Positions 46,401 to 54,260 of a DNA stretch of 64,000 nt are shown here, in pieces. The DNA lies in the NCBI GenBank assembly GCA_029582165.1, contig CM055870.1:50610513-50674512 (forward strand), given 5' to 3'. The stretch comes from Portulaca oleracea. Lineage: Eukaryota; Streptophyta; Magnoliopsida; Caryophyllales; Portulacaceae. Under the pieces are notes generated by a model that made no database searches, had not been told where the DNA came from, and saw only the letters and a program-made list of their open reading frames with translations. The position numbers and the translations under genes are program-made. Position 1 is the stretch's first letter. Each line of letters opens with the position of its first letter.

Positions 46401-47862
46401 TCAGGCGTGGTATAACCAAGGACTTCTTCTTCTTGGCTTGCCTGCTAAAGAAACTCTCCCAAGATAAGATGACTCCCAATAGAAAACGATACAACCCAAG
46501 GAACACCAAGACAACCAAAGGCTAAAGTCTAAGGTGACCTGGCCATAATCTTCCCTCTCGCACATGCTGCACCTTTAGCCATAACCTTCCCCCTTTTTTG
46601 TAAATATCCACCGCAAGAACATAAGGATTGGGAAAGAGAACTTTCAAAGGTACCTCATTACAACAATGGTCATGTCAAAAGAAAATGGTAGAACCAACAT
46701 AAGAAACATCTGGAAAGAAAGGTTCCCATTCCTTAGCATTAAACTTCCAAAGACCACACCCAAAAGAGCCATTTGGTACCAAGGGCACCCACCTAAAACC
46801 GCTCCACCACACTTGATTGCAAATCACCTTGCTCCAAAAATTTCCCTTCTCATTTATTAATCTCCGCAACCACTTGTCCAAAAAAAGCCACATTACAAAG
46901 TCTTGAATCCCTAGAGCTTATTAGCCTCGAAAAATGTAGCAGGTGAGGAAGACAAACAATTGAATGGATCATGAGCAAAAAAAACATATCATTGCCACAC
47001 GATAATGGGAGCAAAAGATGGACACCAGAACGATCTGGGAAGAGTATAAAGAAATTACTAAGCATTAGTTTGGCCATCTTGAACTCTCTGAAAGTCCAAG
47101 GACATGGCCTTGAATTGGTCCTCATTATCCTGTAGACACCTGGCTGTACCTACTCAAAGTTCCATCCTAATTTTTCCATTATAAGTTGCCAAGGAATTGA
47201 AGGAACCCCGAGTTTTGTCTTCAATGTCTACAAACACATAAGTAAATTAACATTCTTTTTGTACTGATACATACTTCAAATATTTTTTTGATCCAGTTTG
47301 GTTATGTTAATTCTTGGATCTACCTACACAAAATGAAGTGATCTCCCAAAATCATTTCTATCTAGATATTTACCTTGCACCAGCACTCCCAGAACCCATC
47401 TTTTTTGCGGCCAACAATTGATGTCACTATATAACCAAGCAATTTCAATGAAGGATTTAAACACCAAACGAAGGAAAGAGTTCATGTGACACATCAACAA
47501 ATGAAGCAACAAATGTGAAGAAACAAAAACTACCAATGCAAAATAGCTTGGAGTAGAGAATCAAGTTATCTTACGCGATACTTAGGGCGCCATTTGGAGA
47601 CCAACCCATTCTCAGCAGGGCCAGTGGGAACAGAATCCTCAAAACCCTCATGCCGAAGCTCACACAGCACAACTGTCTGCGGCAAATAAACCATACTAGT
47701 CGCTGTAACTGTAGACGTAGTAGCAGCACCATTCCCATACACATTATCGTCGCCACAATACAATTCACCATCTTCTCGGTTGCTCAAGCACTCATCCAAA
47801 TGATTCGTTACAACATCAGAAGAATGAGCAAGCCTAGACGCCATCAAATCACCCAATGCCAT
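21721..47862 (-). CDS. RAPTOR1: RAPTOR, regulatory-associated protein of TOR
   Basis: Scaffold subunit of TOR complex 1: it binds TOR kinase and recruits substrates such as S6 kinase, linking nutrients and auxin to growth. I joined 23 exons, all with GT donors and AG acceptors and with matching phases, totalling 4053 nt including the TAG stop: 1350 residues, against about 1344 in Arabidopsis RAPTOR1B from memory. Order of domains: conserved N-terminal caspase-like RNC domain, HEAT/armadillo helical repeats, Ser-rich linker, C-terminal WD40 propeller. Exon coordinates are given in the three module entries. No frameshift or internal stop is present, so the gene looks intact. The start codon at 47860-47862 matches the conserved MALGDLM opening; an in-frame Met eight codons upstream is less likely. 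Introns range from about 100 bp to 4.9 kb, the large ones filled with repeats. Confidence 0.96.
23430..23482 (-). repeat. TTC/GAA microsatellite inside a 100-bp RAPTOR intron
   Basis: GAA units on the plus strand (TTC on the gene strand) fill about half of intron 19 (23392-23491), beginning about 10 bases after its donor site. The run is broken once by TAA. Confidence 0.9.
24245..24350 (-). mobile_element. Possible LINE 3' end in RAPTOR intron 17
   Basis: The plus strand has a T-rich run followed by TTATTAGTAATCAGGAGATATATTGC-like text, then AGACACCAAGCTGATATC. The same order, T-rich run, AATAATC, AAAAGACACCAATTGGACATC, occurs at 41280-41340 next to a clearer LINE. I read it as a short LINE tail in sense with RAPTOR. 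Confidence 0.4.
26000..31017 (-). CDS. RAPTOR1: RAPTOR exons 9-15: HEAT repeats and Ser-rich linker
   Basis: Exons: 30939-31017, 30684-30785, 28749-28832, 28446-28556, 27982-28335, 27698-27881, 26000-26614, coding residues about 401-910. [20 protein letters not shown] and [20 protein letters not shown] belong to the helical HEAT/armadillo stack that contacts TOR. Exon 13 carries [17 protein letters not shown] and [18 protein letters not shown]. Exon 14 contains an acidic insert ([11 protein letters not shown]), as in other plant RAPTORs. Exon 15, the largest, ends the helical part ([14 protein letters not shown]) and runs into a low-complexity Ser/Thr-rich linker, a likely phosphorylation and flexibility region, with the conserved [13 protein letters not shown] and GIEQVVAKP blocks. 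Intron 8, between exons 8 and 9, is 4848 bp. Confidence 0.95.
27236..27508. mobile_element. Stowaway-type MITE in RAPTOR intron 14
   Basis: The left end TACTCCCTCTATTCCATATT and the right end TTAATATTGAACGAAGGCAGTA are inverted copies with some mismatches, bordered by TA. Confidence 0.65.
28661..28710 (-). repeat. Hexamer tandem repeat, eight GGACAA units, in RAPTOR intron 11
   Basis: Eight perfect GGACAA units run from 28661 to 28708 on the plus strand, TTGTCC on the gene strand. They make up a quarter of the 192-bp intron between exons 11 and 12. Confidence 0.9.
29245..29440 (-). mobile_element. SINE-like repeat in RAPTOR intron 10
   Basis: On the minus strand it reads TCTTGGGTCAATTGGAAC..., then GGGTAGGGCTGCTACATCCG and ACCCCGCCTAGGCGGGATT. 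This is the common 3' portion of plant tRNA-derived SINEs of the Au-like type, as recalled. The tRNA-like 5' head with A and B boxes is not clear. A copy about 80 percent identical lies at 43535-43725 in intron 1 of the same gene, in the same orientation. Confidence 0.55.
30515..30611. mobile_element. Single arm of a foldback element in RAPTOR intron 10
   Basis: Text such as GGTATTATTAGTATCC, GTATATTACAATCCAATACC and GTATTACGATCCAAAAATCC matches the right-arm units of the element at 6494-7046. No partner arm is nearby, so it is a remnant. It ends about 70 bp from the exon 10 donor. Confidence 0.5.
31691..31875. mobile_element. Small MITE in RAPTOR intron 8
   Basis: Ends AATTCATGGGTAAA and TTTACCCATGAATTT are perfect inverted copies. 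The interior repeats GGTAAATTTTG-type words. A related element lies at about 44500-44740 in intron 1, with ends ACGAATAAATGGG and CCCACGGATTTT. Confidence 0.6.
31890..32310. mobile_element. Palindromic GCGCC-rich MITE-like repeat
   Basis: GGCGCGCCTT, GCGCCTC and GCGCCTTTT words recur through an otherwise AT-rich intron, with the left end AAAAAGGCGCGCCTTAGGC balanced by GCGCCTAGGC and GTGCGCCGTTGTCAA at the right. It resembles a GCGCC-rich repeat family common in plant introns, possibly hAT-derived. A remnant occurs at about 34555-34625. Confidence 0.45.
33500..34250 (-). mobile_element. 5'-truncated LINE in RAPTOR intron 8
   Basis: The minus strand encodes part of a plant L1 zinc-binding domain at 33760-34071: [18 protein letters not shown], then [14 protein letters not shown]. 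The 3' noncoding part continues to about 33620 and contains a (GAT)n(AAT)n run where the tail should be. Four further fragments of the same family lie in RAPTOR introns. It is dead and in sense with RAPTOR. Confidence 0.75.
33521..33610. repeat. (GAT)n-(AAT)n compound microsatellite
   Basis: About 13 GAT/ATG units are followed by about 20 AAT/ATA units. Other LINE tails here have short ATA runs at the matching place, so this is probably an expanded LINE tail. Confidence 0.85.
34354..34422. repeat. (CT)n microsatellite
   Basis: About 34 uninterrupted CT units in RAPTOR intron 8. Confidence 0.95.
34630..34825 (-). mobile_element. LINE 3'-end fragment
   Basis: This begins on the plus strand with TTTTTTTATAGGAAAAAG, the complement of the family's tail, and runs through CAACTAGCACCATACAAAG and CCACAAAATCTACCACATC, matching the fragments at 33640, 38650, 45000 and 45740. 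It is noncoding and in sense with RAPTOR. Confidence 0.7.
35240..35860. other. Rest of RAPTOR intron 8, no feature recognised
   Basis: About 35300-35600 has GGTTTTGGTTCAG and GGATCAGGTCAG phrases like degenerate hAT MITEs, without clear ends. The remainder is plain AT-rich intron. Confidence 0.35.
35866..47862 (-). CDS. RAPTOR1: RAPTOR exons 1-8: RNC (caspase-like) domain
   Basis: Exons: 47575-47862, 43332-43434, 40430-40512, 40174-40332, 39974-40090, 39685-39836, 36118-36272, 35866-36010, coding residues 1 to about 400. After a variable, acidic and Thr-rich first 60 residues comes [14 protein letters not shown], then MALVLCLN-like and [14 protein letters not shown]. The caspase-like core shows [12 protein letters not shown] (His195) and YVFDCSAA (Cys238), the positions of the caspase His-Cys pair; in RAPTOR this fold is thought to bind substrate TOS motifs and not to act as a protease. 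[35 protein letters not shown] and [10 protein letters not shown] are near-invariant RAPTOR blocks. Introns 1 (4140 bp), 2 (2819 bp) and 6 (3412 bp) are the repeat-rich ones. Confidence 0.95.
36538..38968 (-). mobile_element. Truncated Ty3/gypsy chromovirus in RAPTOR intron 6
   Basis: On the minus strand: 5' LTR (38968 to about 38563, starting TGTTGCAGGATATTAAGG), primer site TTGGTATCAGAGC (about 38544-38557), gag text ([13 protein letters not shown], then [20 protein letters not shown] at 38120-38180), then a deletion removing protease, RT and RNase H, then integrase text ([27 protein letters not shown], near 37100-37220) and a chromodomain-like end ([20 protein letters not shown]). A polypurine tract GGGTGGGGGGAAGAG (about 36753-36768) precedes the 3' LTR start TGTTGCAGGATAAG at 36749. 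AGATC next to both outer ends may be the target duplication. The element cannot transpose. A LINE tail interrupts the 5' LTR. Confidence 0.75.
38641..38785 (-). mobile_element. LINE tail inserted in the chromovirus LTR
   Basis: It begins TTTTTTTTATATAGGAAAAAG on the plus strand and carries GCTCAGCTAGCACCATATAAA, the same family as at 34630. LTR sequence resumes at TACATAGACACGCGC, matching ACATAGACACGTGCAC in the other LTR. Confidence 0.65.
41270..41640 (-). mobile_element. LINE 3' fragment in RAPTOR intron 2
   Basis: The minus strand reads [19 protein letters not shown] (about 41535-41590), the segment after the LINE zinc domain, and then noncoding sequence ending in a T/A-rich tail near 41280. 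It is a different family from the fragments at 33500 and 34630. A short diverged duplication lies at 41640-41710. Confidence 0.65.
41948..42227. mobile_element. Stowaway-type MITE in RAPTOR intron 2
   Basis: Ends CTCCGTTCCATATTATTGTC and ATATTGTGGAACAGATGGAG are inverted copies. GACAAATATTGTGGAACA occurs twice near the right end (about 42167 and 42201), a local duplication of the terminus. Confidence 0.7.
43446..43527 (-). repeat. Perfect 41-bp tandem duplication beside the RAPTOR exon 2 acceptor
   Basis: The 41-bp unit beginning ATCTTTCTTTAAATATGATA occurs twice in perfect tandem, ending 11 bp before exon 2 (which starts at 43434). Each unit contains TACTGAAT on the gene strand, a plausible branch point, so two candidate branch points sit upstream of one acceptor. 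Confidence 0.9.
43535..43725 (-). mobile_element. SINE-like repeat, second copy, in RAPTOR intron 1
   Basis: Shares CCAATACTCCAAAATCC, GCCTAGGCG, GGTATGGAGGGGTC and TTGACCCAAGATTTAGAAAT with the copy at 29245-29440, in the same orientation. Confidence 0.55.
44500..44740. mobile_element. Small MITE, relative of 31691-31875
   Basis: The left end has ACGAATAAATGGGTTTGACG and the right end CCCGTTTACCCACGGATTTT, inverted partners of the same family. GGTAAATTTTAG-type words fill the interior. Confidence 0.5.
44963..45560 (-). mobile_element. 5'-truncated LINE in RAPTOR intron 1
   Basis: GCTAGCACCCTGCAAAAG and AGATCTACTACATAAAAAG match the family tail, and CTTTAGGTTCCTCTCTCTCC onward matches the coding part seen at 33760-34071. 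It contains a short repeated segment near 45080-45140. Dead, in sense with RAPTOR. Confidence 0.65.
45731..47230 (-). mobile_element. Longest RAPTOR-intron LINE copy, with internal tandem array
   Basis: Minus-strand text begins near 47100 and reaches [17 protein letters not shown] and [20 protein letters not shown] (46690-46830), the segment between RT and the zinc domain of plant L1 elements. It continues through the damaged zinc region (about 46440-46640) and a fourfold 139-bp array, and ends at the tail near 45731 (TTTTTTTATAGGAAAAGGAC on the plus strand). RT and endonuclease are absent. Confidence 0.7.
45860..46415 (-). repeat. 139-bp tandem repeat, four copies
   Basis: GAGCTAAACTT begins units at 45860, 45999, 46138 and 46277, exactly 139 bp apart. 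The copies differ at only a few bases, for example TATTTCCAG against TATTTTCAG. The unit is LINE sequence, as single-copy relatives at 34730 and 33680 show. Confidence 0.92.
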
Positions 47863-48330
47863 CCAAATCAAAACCCTAAAACTCAACCCCCCCCCCCCGA
47901 CCTTTTCTCCTCCTTCTTACAAAGAATTATGTACACAAATTGTATAACTAACAAGAGAAGGACGATAATCAGTCCCCTGTTTTTGCCCTAATTTAGCGTA
48001 AAGACAATGGGAAAGAATTCGATACGACGGAAAAGAGGAGCTCTTGCGAGCTTAATCGACGAAACCAGTGCACCAGCGACGCATGGAGACTCGCCGGGAG
48101 AAGAAGAGAGGATCCAGCTCGACGGAACCCTAGAAATGGCCGGTTTGCGGCGGAGATTGGAGCCGGAAGACGAGTAAAAACCCTCCGGAAATGGCGTGAT
48201 TGAGTGCAAAGATGAAGGATGTAGGGATAGAAAGAAAGAAAGAAGAGGGTGGCAAACGAAGCGAGATGAGCTCAAATGGGAATTTGGAGGTCCGACAGTG
48301 GGGAATTTTATTTTCTGTCCATTACTCACT
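47863..48330 (-). promoter_or_regulatory. RAPTOR 5' leader and proximal promoter
   Basis: Directly upstream of the RAPTOR start codon, with TTTAGGGTTTTGATTTGG before the ATG. It includes a 10- to 12-base C/G homopolymer at about 47888-47899 and, further up, a GC-richer stretch (48030-48180) typical of a plant first-exon leader. No clear TATA box: AAAATAAAATT near 48303-48316 is the best candidate. An open frame runs through on the gene strand but has no conserved text. Confidence 0.45.
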
Positions 48331-49123
48331 CGCGTCGTCTATTTTGAACTAAAAAAACGACATCATGGTCTCCCACGAAACAGTTGAGTACCCTTGTGTT
48401 CATAAATGGTGTTGAAAAAAATTATCCGATTTGAAAAAAAAAAGGGTATGGTAGTGGATTTTTAATCAAAATTTTAAGTACGACCAATTTGACAAACAAT
48501 TCAGATATAATAGTTTTCGGATTTCTATTGACCAAACTCAATATTGACATAATCTTGGCTTTTTCCGAATTATCGGATTTGAAAAATACCAAAAAGTATT
48601 GAATAACAGATATCAACTTTTCGTCCAATGTTCAATTCGTTCAAGCCAAAAATGACCTAAAACAGAATTTTGGCGGCCCTACAAATTCAAAAAATTGTTT
48701 GGAGGAGACATGGATTATTTGGAAATTGGGAATTTGGCCGAGAGTTGTCATTATTGTATTGAAAAGTCTCATATATTTTAATTTTATTGGCTAAAGAGTG
48801 AAAATATGATGAATTTGACCGATTTTCGACCAAAAAAAATTACCCATATTTTTTCATTTAGTTTATCTTTGATGTCCATTTCCTCTCTCTACCTCTTAGA
48901 GCACAGCAATTATATGGAAGGATCGAGAGTACATAGCATGGTATACTCGGTATATATATGGGGTAGGGTATATATAAGATTCACGTGAGATTTTATTTTG
49001 GACTCATTCCTTATCACGCGGATATCATTCGATCATATCCTTCATTAGTCAATTTTTCTCCTTCTTGCACCGCCGTCGTTTGTTGTTCGTGTTCTTGCTT
49101 GGTCAGTGCTTGAATACTGCATC
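48331..49123. other. Intergenic, no gene recognised
   Basis: AT-rich, without protein resemblance. TATATATATGGGGTAGGG near 48951-48970 resembles the 5' region of some plant Helitrons, but no 3' terminus could be paired with it. Confidence 0.35.
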
Positions 49124-50542
49124 AAAGATGTGAAAGTATGTAGATACTATCCTAATCAAGAGCTGATGGAAGCAGAGCTTGGTACCCAACCCAGTTTTAC
49201 ATGGAAGAGCTTATGGGGGGCAAGAAAGCTAGTAGAGTCAGGGTCGAGGTGGCTTATAGGTGATGGAAAATCAACAAAAATTTGGGAAGATAGATGGATC
49301 CCAAGACCCCATTCTTTCAAACCCATTAGTAAACCGAACCTAGAAAACAAAAATCTCACGATGGAGGAGTTAATAGACAAGGAAAAGGGTCTGTGGAACA
49401 CCAAACTTCTCTATCAGTGGTTCACACATTGTGATGCGGAGGCCATTATTAATATCCCCCTGGCTACTTCCTGGGCAACGGATAGGCTAATTTGGCATTA
49501 CGAAGCAAAAGGAAAATTTAGTGTTCGATCAGCATACCATCTGGCAATGGCTCGGTCTAGAATAGACGAGAGTGATTCGACGGGGACAAGTTGGAGAAGT
49601 TTTTGGAAGAAATTATGGAGTTTATCCATTCCCCCAAGAATCAAGGTTTTTGCTTGGAGGGTGAGCAAGAATATACTAGCGACAAACTGGAACCTAGCCA
49701 AGAGAATGCCCAGGCTGCATATGGGATGTCAGATCTGCGGAGCTACCATGGAGTCTACAGAACATATTCTCCTTTTTTGCCCATTAGCGGTGGAAGTTTG
49801 GTCCAGAAGCGGCATGGATGAAAAGTTGTGGGCCAGAGAAGCACCTTCAATTGTTGACACCATGGAAATAGCTGAAGCAAAACTGTCGAAGCAGAGATAT
49901 GAGGAATTTGTAGCAATAATGTGGGAAATTTGGAATATAAGGAACGAATGGATTTTCGGTGAAGGTAAAAGTAAACCCCAGGAAGGAGCTACAAGGGCTA
50001 TCAGTTTTATTAAGAGTTTTAGAGAAGTGCACAGGAAGGACGAAAAGGAGGAAACTGGAAAAGGTTGGGAACCCCCCTCCATTGGTGTAGTGAAATTGAA
50101 TTTTGATAGAGGAAAATTGTGTTGTGACGGATGTGGGAGGGGTTTCATAATTAGGGATGTCCTGGGTGAAATTATCTTGGCTGGAACTCAACAATTTCAC
50201 GCGTGGCCTGGCCCAGAGATCGAAGAGGCCCAGGCCTGCTTGTTTGGCCTTAAGAACGCGAGAAACATTGGGCTGGAAAAAGTTGTGGTTGAGGGTGATT
50301 GTCAGGGATTGATAAGAAAATTAAGAAAAGTTGAAGTCCCAAATTCCTTCATAGGATTTATCATAGCAGAAATTTTAGAGATTAGTAAGTCCTTTGAATT
50401 CATAGCTTGGTCTTTTATTAGAAGAGAACACAATAGAACAGCCCATGCAATTGCCCATATCCAACCCTATACTTACGGGGATCGTGTTTGGGATTTTGGT
50501 GCGCCAGATCTAGTCTACAATTTGGCTAGTTCAGATATTTAA
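49106..50542 (+). CDS. LINE ORF2 C-terminal part: zinc domain and RNase H
   Basis: A 478-codon open frame; the first 12 codons are target-site DNA and only codons from 49142 belong to the LINE. It starts past the reverse transcriptase (ELGTQPSFTWKSLWGARKLV, WLIGDGKSTKIWEDRWIP). The RT-associated zinc domain spans about 140-232, with Cys208, Cys211, His220 and Cys225 intact. A plant-type RNase H covers about 330-460, with LNFDRG (Asp334), EEAQACLFGL (Glu374) and VEGDCQGL (Asp398), and then REHNRTAHAIAH, where plant copies often have His for the last Asp. The LNFDR opening departs from the usual NxDGA. Endonuclease and RT are missing, so it is not functional alone, and there is no evidence that it is translated. 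Confidence 0.85.
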   Translation: MLEYCIKDVKVCRYYPNQELMEAELGTQPSFTWKSLWGARKLVESGSRWLIGDGKSTKIWEDRWIPRPHSFKPISKPNLENKNLTMEELIDKEKGLWNTKLLYQWFTHCDAEAIINIPLATSWATDRLIWHYEAKGKFSVRSAYHLAMARSRIDESDSTGTSWRSFWKKLWSLSIPPRIKVFAWRVSKNILATNWNLAKRMPRLHMGCQICGATMESTEHILLFCPLAVEVWSRSGMDEKLWAREAPSIVDTMEIAEAKLSKQRYEEFVAIMWEIWNIRNEWIFGEGKSKPQEGATRAISFIKSFREVHRKDEKEETGKGWEPPSIGVVKLNFDRGKLCCDGCGRGFIIRDVLGEIILAGTQQFHAWPGPEIEEAQACLFGLKNARNIGLEKVVVEGDCQGLIRKLRKVEVPNSFIGFIIAEILEISKSFEFIAWSFIRREHNRTAHAIAHIQPYTYGDRVWDFGAPDLVYNLASSDI

Positions 50543-50600
50543 AATTTTCTTAATAATGCATTAATATAGTTTTGTGTTTGTGTGTTTTGTTCAAAAAAAA
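49141..50600 (+). mobile_element. Young 5'-truncated L1 LINE with target-site duplication
   Basis: A LINE body runs from 49141 to an A-run at 50593-50603. AAAGATGTGAAAGTATG is found just before it (49124-49140) and again after the A-run (50601-50617); 14 bases are unambiguous, the first As could be tail. This is the footprint of target-primed insertion with 5' truncation. The open frame shows no stop over 467 LINE codons, so the insertion is recent. It landed in the 211-bp tandem array that continues at 50601. Confidence 0.9.
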
Positions 50601-51300
50601 AAAGATGTGAAAGTATGCATTACATAATGGAAATTTTATCAACAAATATGAATTCTTGTGTTTGAATATTGCGTTGATGTTCTCGAAGAATGCATTCGAT
50701 TTGGGGAAAAATACACTACGTAGTGGAAAAATTATCACTGAAACATAATGCGTTAATTTTGATACACTCATACCAAGATAATAATGCATCAAAATTGGGA
50801 AAATCTGCATTGAATAAGGGAAAGTATGCATTGGACAATGGAAATTTTATCAACAAATATGAATTCTTGTGTTTGAATACTGTGTTGATGTTTCTGAAGA
50901 ATGCATTCGATTTGGGGGAAAATGCACTACGTAGTGGAAAAATTATGACCGAAACATATTGCGTTTATTTTGATACTCATATCAAGATAATAATAATGCA
51001 TCAAAATTAGGAAAATCTGCAGTGAACAAGGGAAAGGATGCATTGCATAATGGAAATTTTATCAACAAATATGCATTCTTGTGTTTGAATATTGCATTGA
51101 TGTTTGATAAATTATCACTGAAACATACTGCGTTTATTTTGATACTCATATTATGATAATAATGCACCAAAATTGGGAAAATCTGTGATAAATAAGGGAA
51201 AGTATGTATTGCATAAGTGAAAAATTGTAATAAATATGCATTGATTTGTTTTAATACTGCATCCAAGTTGGGTAAATATGCTAAGGGAAAGCATGCATTG
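50601..51300. repeat. Tandem array, period about 211 bp
   Basis: GGAAATTTTATCAACAAATA begins at 50629, 50840 and 51052, periods of 211 and 212 bp; the third copy is more diverged and partly deleted. Words such as AAAGTATGCATTG and GAATACTGCATC recur at shorter spacing, including at 49110-49140 on the other side of the LINE, so the array began near 49110 before the insertion. Confidence 0.85.
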
Positions 51301-54260
51301 CATAAGGGATGGGCTAGGGTTAAAAATTGAAAAGGAGCTAGTATTTTTTTAATTTATAGTGCGTGGGTTATACTCCTCCCGTACACACCTTGTTGCGTAC
51401 ACACGGTAATATATTATAATTTGCGACCAAATTCCATTGAACAATTCCACATTGAATTTGCTCTTTTAGTTTTCTCTTTCCTCTCAATTGATGAGTCCTT
51501 TGTGCAAGATCACTTCTTGCTACTACACAAAGATATTCGAGACAAACATGGATTTAATCATAAACCCATGAATTTGTCTTTCTAGTCCTATAATTTTAAG
51601 CCCACTACAATTTTTCAGCACAATAAGGAATACAAATTCAAAAATAAGCACATTTTTTGAAATCATCTTGTGAATACTAATTCAATGTTAGACATTCCTT
51701 GGTGCAACATAATAGGAGATTTCAATGAAATGGAGTGTTTATCTAAAATGATAGGAGACACTCAATTAAAACCGTAAATAAGAATGATTGTATGGGTTGC
51801 TTGTTGGTTATGATTAATTCCGAAAGTATTCCTTCCTTAGGTCATTTATTTACTTGGAAAAAAATGCATTTATGGTCACCTTATTTATGAAAGATTAGAT
51901 AGAGTTGTTGGGCATATAGATTGGTTACTTTTATATCAAGCTACTATAATACATGACCCTTTTTTCCTGTTATGAGAATTATTATATTATTCTTAATACA
52001 AATGTTTCTAGCACTTTTTGTGAGTCGTGACTTCTTGGAGAAAATCTTTCTGAGGTTCCCCAATGTTTAGTGTGGTGTGTGAGTTTAAAGAAGTTAATAA
52101 CACCTTAAAAGTTGGAATAACAAATTTTGTGGTAATGTTTTTGATAGAGCTGAAAAGAATGCATCCAATCTAAACAAAATGGAGGTAAAGCTTATTGATC
52201 ATCTGTTAAATTTAAGACTACTTAACCCGCACGATCAGTTATTTAGAAAGCGTGAATTCTTGGTCTCTTTTAATCAAAATTATTGAGGTAAATTTTACGT
52301 AAGGAATGGCTGACGATAGGTTATAGAAATTCTAAAATTTTCTATTGATGCATTAAGTCTCGAAAGTGTAAGAACATTATCCTTCGTATTAAGGATGAGT
52401 CCTGGTGTCTGGTTAGATGGAAAAAGTAGTATTGAAGACAAGTTTTTAATGAATTTCTCTTCCAATTTCAAAGGCCAAATGGGGAGCTTGAGCCATCAAG
52501 TAATCTCCAATTTGTCTAATATAGTTTTGGTTGAGGATAATAATATACTCATTTCTTATGTGTCCTCGCAAGAAGCTAAAGATGCATTTTGTCAAATAGA
52601 CTCCTCCTAGGCTCCTGACCTGGATGGATTTGGAGCAGGGTTTTTCCAAAAGTATTGGCATATCATCGGTCCTGATATCACAAGTTGTATCTTGGATTTT
52701 TTACTTTGATACCAAAATTAGACTAATCCTACTACGACTAACCATTTTAGGCCAGTTAGTTTGTGTAATAATTTGTATAAAATCATTTCTAAAATTCTAG
52801 CGAACAGAATGAGACTTATCTTAGAACGTATTATTAGTCTTGTCCAAAATGCTTTTGTCCCGAAACGAGTTATCCATGATCACATTCTTATTGCACATGA
52901 GATTATGAATAAATTTAAGAAGATGAGGGGCAAACAGGTATATCAAGCACTCAAGCTAGATATGAAAAAAAGCGTATGATAGATTAGAGTGGGCTTTTAT
53001 CTTTATTGGCTTAAAAGAGTTGGGGTTTCCTGATACTTGGATTAATTGGATACATGAGTGTATCACAATTGCCTCTTACTCTATTACTATCGATGATGAG
53101 GTTTGCAGGTTATTTAAACTCACAAGGGTTATTCGACAGGGTGACACACTACCTTTTTCCTCTTCGTATAGATGTTCTTGCAAAGAGGTTACAAATAGCA
53201 ACTTCTTAAGCTAACTTTGACTTATGATTGTCTACTTTTCTGTAAAGCTAACTTTGAAATGCATCGGAAAATAAAATCTCTGTTGATTGAGTTTTGCAAT
53301 CAATCTGACCAACTTGTTAATTTCCAAAAGTCAGCAATGGTTTTTTTTTTTTTCCAAAAAATACTTCTTTTCTACCTCTAAAAATATGGTAGCCGTAATT
53401 TTCAATATTCCTTATCCTCACTCCTTGGGAAAACATTTAGGTTGTCCTGCTTTCAGGGTAGGACTAACTTAGGCACATTTTCATTGTTAGTTAGCCAAGC
53501 CAATAGTAAACTTCGGAATTGGAATGCTAACTTTGTCTTTAGAGTGAGAAAAGTTGCGTTGATTCATCAAATCTATAGTCATACTATGCAATGCTTTAAG
53601 CTACCAGAAATAATGGCTGATAAGCTTGATAGGATTGATAATATTTCTTTTCAAAAATTCAAACACAGAAAAGGATCTCCCAAAAGTTTCTTGGGATAAA
53701 GTGTGTCGACCAAAAAAGATGGTTGGACTTTGTTTACACAAAACAGAGGTAGTTAATTACGCATTCCTATGTACACTAGCTTGCTTGGAAATACTTTACT
53801 GAACCTAATAATTTTTGGGTTAAGATTATGCGTGCTAAGTAGCCATTGATTATAGATTCCTTCGCACGTTCTTCTAAATCTAGTGATTTGTGGGTTTGGA
53901 AATGTTTACTTCAAAATAGACAACTATTTCGTAAAGGTATTCATTGAAAACTTGGAAACGGGTGTTCCATTTTTTTGGATCGATTATTGGTGTGCCCAAG
54001 AAATCATTCTACATATGCTTCAATTAGATGAACAAGATGTTTCAAACATCGATGTTGTAGTCAACGACGACTTTATTACCCCTAATAAAGAGTGGAATTT
54101 AACAAACTTACCTCTTTCTTAACTAATGATATATGCATCTTAATTAAGAGTGTTCCAATACCTTTATATCATATTGAAGATTCCTTTTGTTGAGGATTGT
54201 CAACCATTGGTCAATTTACCACGAAGTCTGCCACGTGGAAAGTTCACGATGTAACAAATA

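Noticed and set aside
45860..46415. CRISPR-like array
   Set aside because: Units of 139 bp are contiguous with no spacers, in a plant nuclear intron, and derive from a LINE. The 211-bp array is likewise not CRISPR.
47988..48329. 113-codon minus-strand frame upstream of RAPTOR
   Set aside because: No conserved text, lies where the RAPTOR leader is expected, and ends before the RAPTOR start.
49106..49141. The Met at 49106 as a real protein start
   Set aside because: The first 12 codons are array DNA and target duplication in front of the LINE, joined by chance.
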